Positions 63,208 to 64,000 of a stretch of DNA of 64,000 bases are shown here, piece by piece. Position numbers and translations under genes: made by a program. Source of the DNA: Bugula neritina (Eukaryota; Bryozoa; Gymnolaemata; Cheilostomatida; Bugulidae). The notes under the pieces were generated by a model. The model ran no database searches, was not told where the DNA came from, and saw only the letters and a program-made list of their open reading frames with translations. The stretch spans positions 14,251,222-14,315,221 of the forward strand of contig OZ037766.1 of the NCBI GenBank assembly GCA_964035545.1, given 5' to 3'. The number at the start of each line of letters is the position of its first letter. The first letter of the stretch is position 1.

Positions 63208-64000
63208 CTAGTAAAATTGCTCACAGATACTAACACAAGTTTCATGCATTAATCAATGATGAGCAAGGTAGCCGCCCTTTATTATTGGCAACATTTGCTT
63301 TAATTGGTAAAGTAATAATAGGTTAGTTGATTAATTAGAAACAAACATCAAGTTGAGAAAACTGGAATAGTAACAAGAATGCATTAATTGCATAAATGGC
63401 CCAGCATAAACACATGCTACACTATCTGGAGAATTGTGCATGATCTAGAAAAGATGCTAATCTTAACTAAATTTTTAAACAATATACCAATGAAATATAA
63501 TAATTATAGGTTCACCAACAAAGCAAACGATACAAAGCACTGCTTGGTTAGGAGTAACTTGCCACAGTTGTCAACAGCCACAAGAAAGGGCGCCAGATTA
63601 TTTTGTCAACATGCAACTCTAAGCTTACAAGAGGAAAAATATCCTTCAAAAGTAAAACACAGAAACCTCCCTAAAATGAACCTTATTTAAGCGGTTGCTG
63701 GCTAACTGGCATGGCTAAGTCACACTAAACTCATCTAATGGAACATATCAGACACCACTCTTGTATTTCCTTAGTAGCAGTCAGCCTCATTATTATTTCT
63801 ACTATTTTGACTCTATTTACGCATGAAAATCCCTCAATATACAAAATAGACCTAATTGCTAGGTTGAGGAGTGATTCAATTATGAAATATTATACATATA
63901 TCCATCAACTTTCAATAAATTTCATTTCATAAAAATATCTAACCTACTTAGAAAATTAGAAATTTGCAAAATTTTCACAAAAAATTAATACGGGTGAAGA
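63208..64000. other. PSMD12 intron (to window edge)
   Basis: AT-rich sequence without a recognisable PSMD12 exon on the minus strand. Two plus-strand open frames (63388-63690, 63738-63932) have no recognised family and are probably chance. Confidence 0.55.

Noticed and set aside
63388-63690. 100-codon plus-strand frame
   Set aside because: Low-information sequence inside a PSMD12 intron with no recognised motif and no splice partners.

Overview
The window is AT-rich nuclear DNA from an invertebrate animal. Genes are split by GT-AG introns, with UTRs, microsatellites and DNA transposons between them. The recognisable proteins (a TMC1/2/3-type channel, REXO1, PSMD12, THAP and P2X7-ballast domain proteins, CCCH/RING proteins) and the repeat content fit a bilaterian, most likely a lophotrochozoan such as a mollusc, bryozoan or annelid. 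The species cannot be fixed from this sequence. All splice sites were placed by hand from GT-AG signals, reading phase and homology, so edges may be off by a few bases.

Layout. 130-6355 (+) is a TMC-family mechanotransduction channel whose first exon lies outside the window. 6976-14522, 15681-23279 and 28527-42126 (all -) form a tandem array of three related RING E3-ligase genes, here called RNG-A, RNG-B and RNG-C. B and C share an 11-exon plan and carry CCCH zinc fingers plus a C-terminal RING. A shares the N-terminal exons and the split RING but shows no CCCH finger. 45038-58966 (-) is a complete 17-exon REXO1 gene (DEDDh RNA exonuclease, about 916 aa). 62995-63207 (-) is the last coding exon of PSMD12 (26S proteasome subunit Rpn5).

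The most unusual object is a 4,905-bp DNA transposon at 45176-50080, inside the last intron of REXO1. It has TTAA target duplications and terminal inverted repeats of at least 140 bp. It holds two convergent spliced genes: a THAP-domain protein with a stop at the conserved tryptophan, and a protein with the P2X7 C-terminal 'ballast' domain. No transposase catalytic domain is visible. TTAA sites plus a THAP protein suggest the Kolobok superfamily, but the gene content looks new.

Other mobile or repeated DNA includes a 1.6-kb hAT-like foldback element (60760-62361, 8-bp target duplication), a tRNA-derived SINE in REXO1 intron 1 (17-bp target duplication), a probable solo LTR (13514-13845), a LINE reverse-transcriptase fragment (27161-27574), a 235-bp satellite built around palindromic AACTTAGGTGG words in the large RNG-C intron, and two minisatellites that flank REXO1 exon 15. 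One of these is made of repeated splice-donor sequence. The remaining long stretches are introns or AT-rich spacer without recognised genes.
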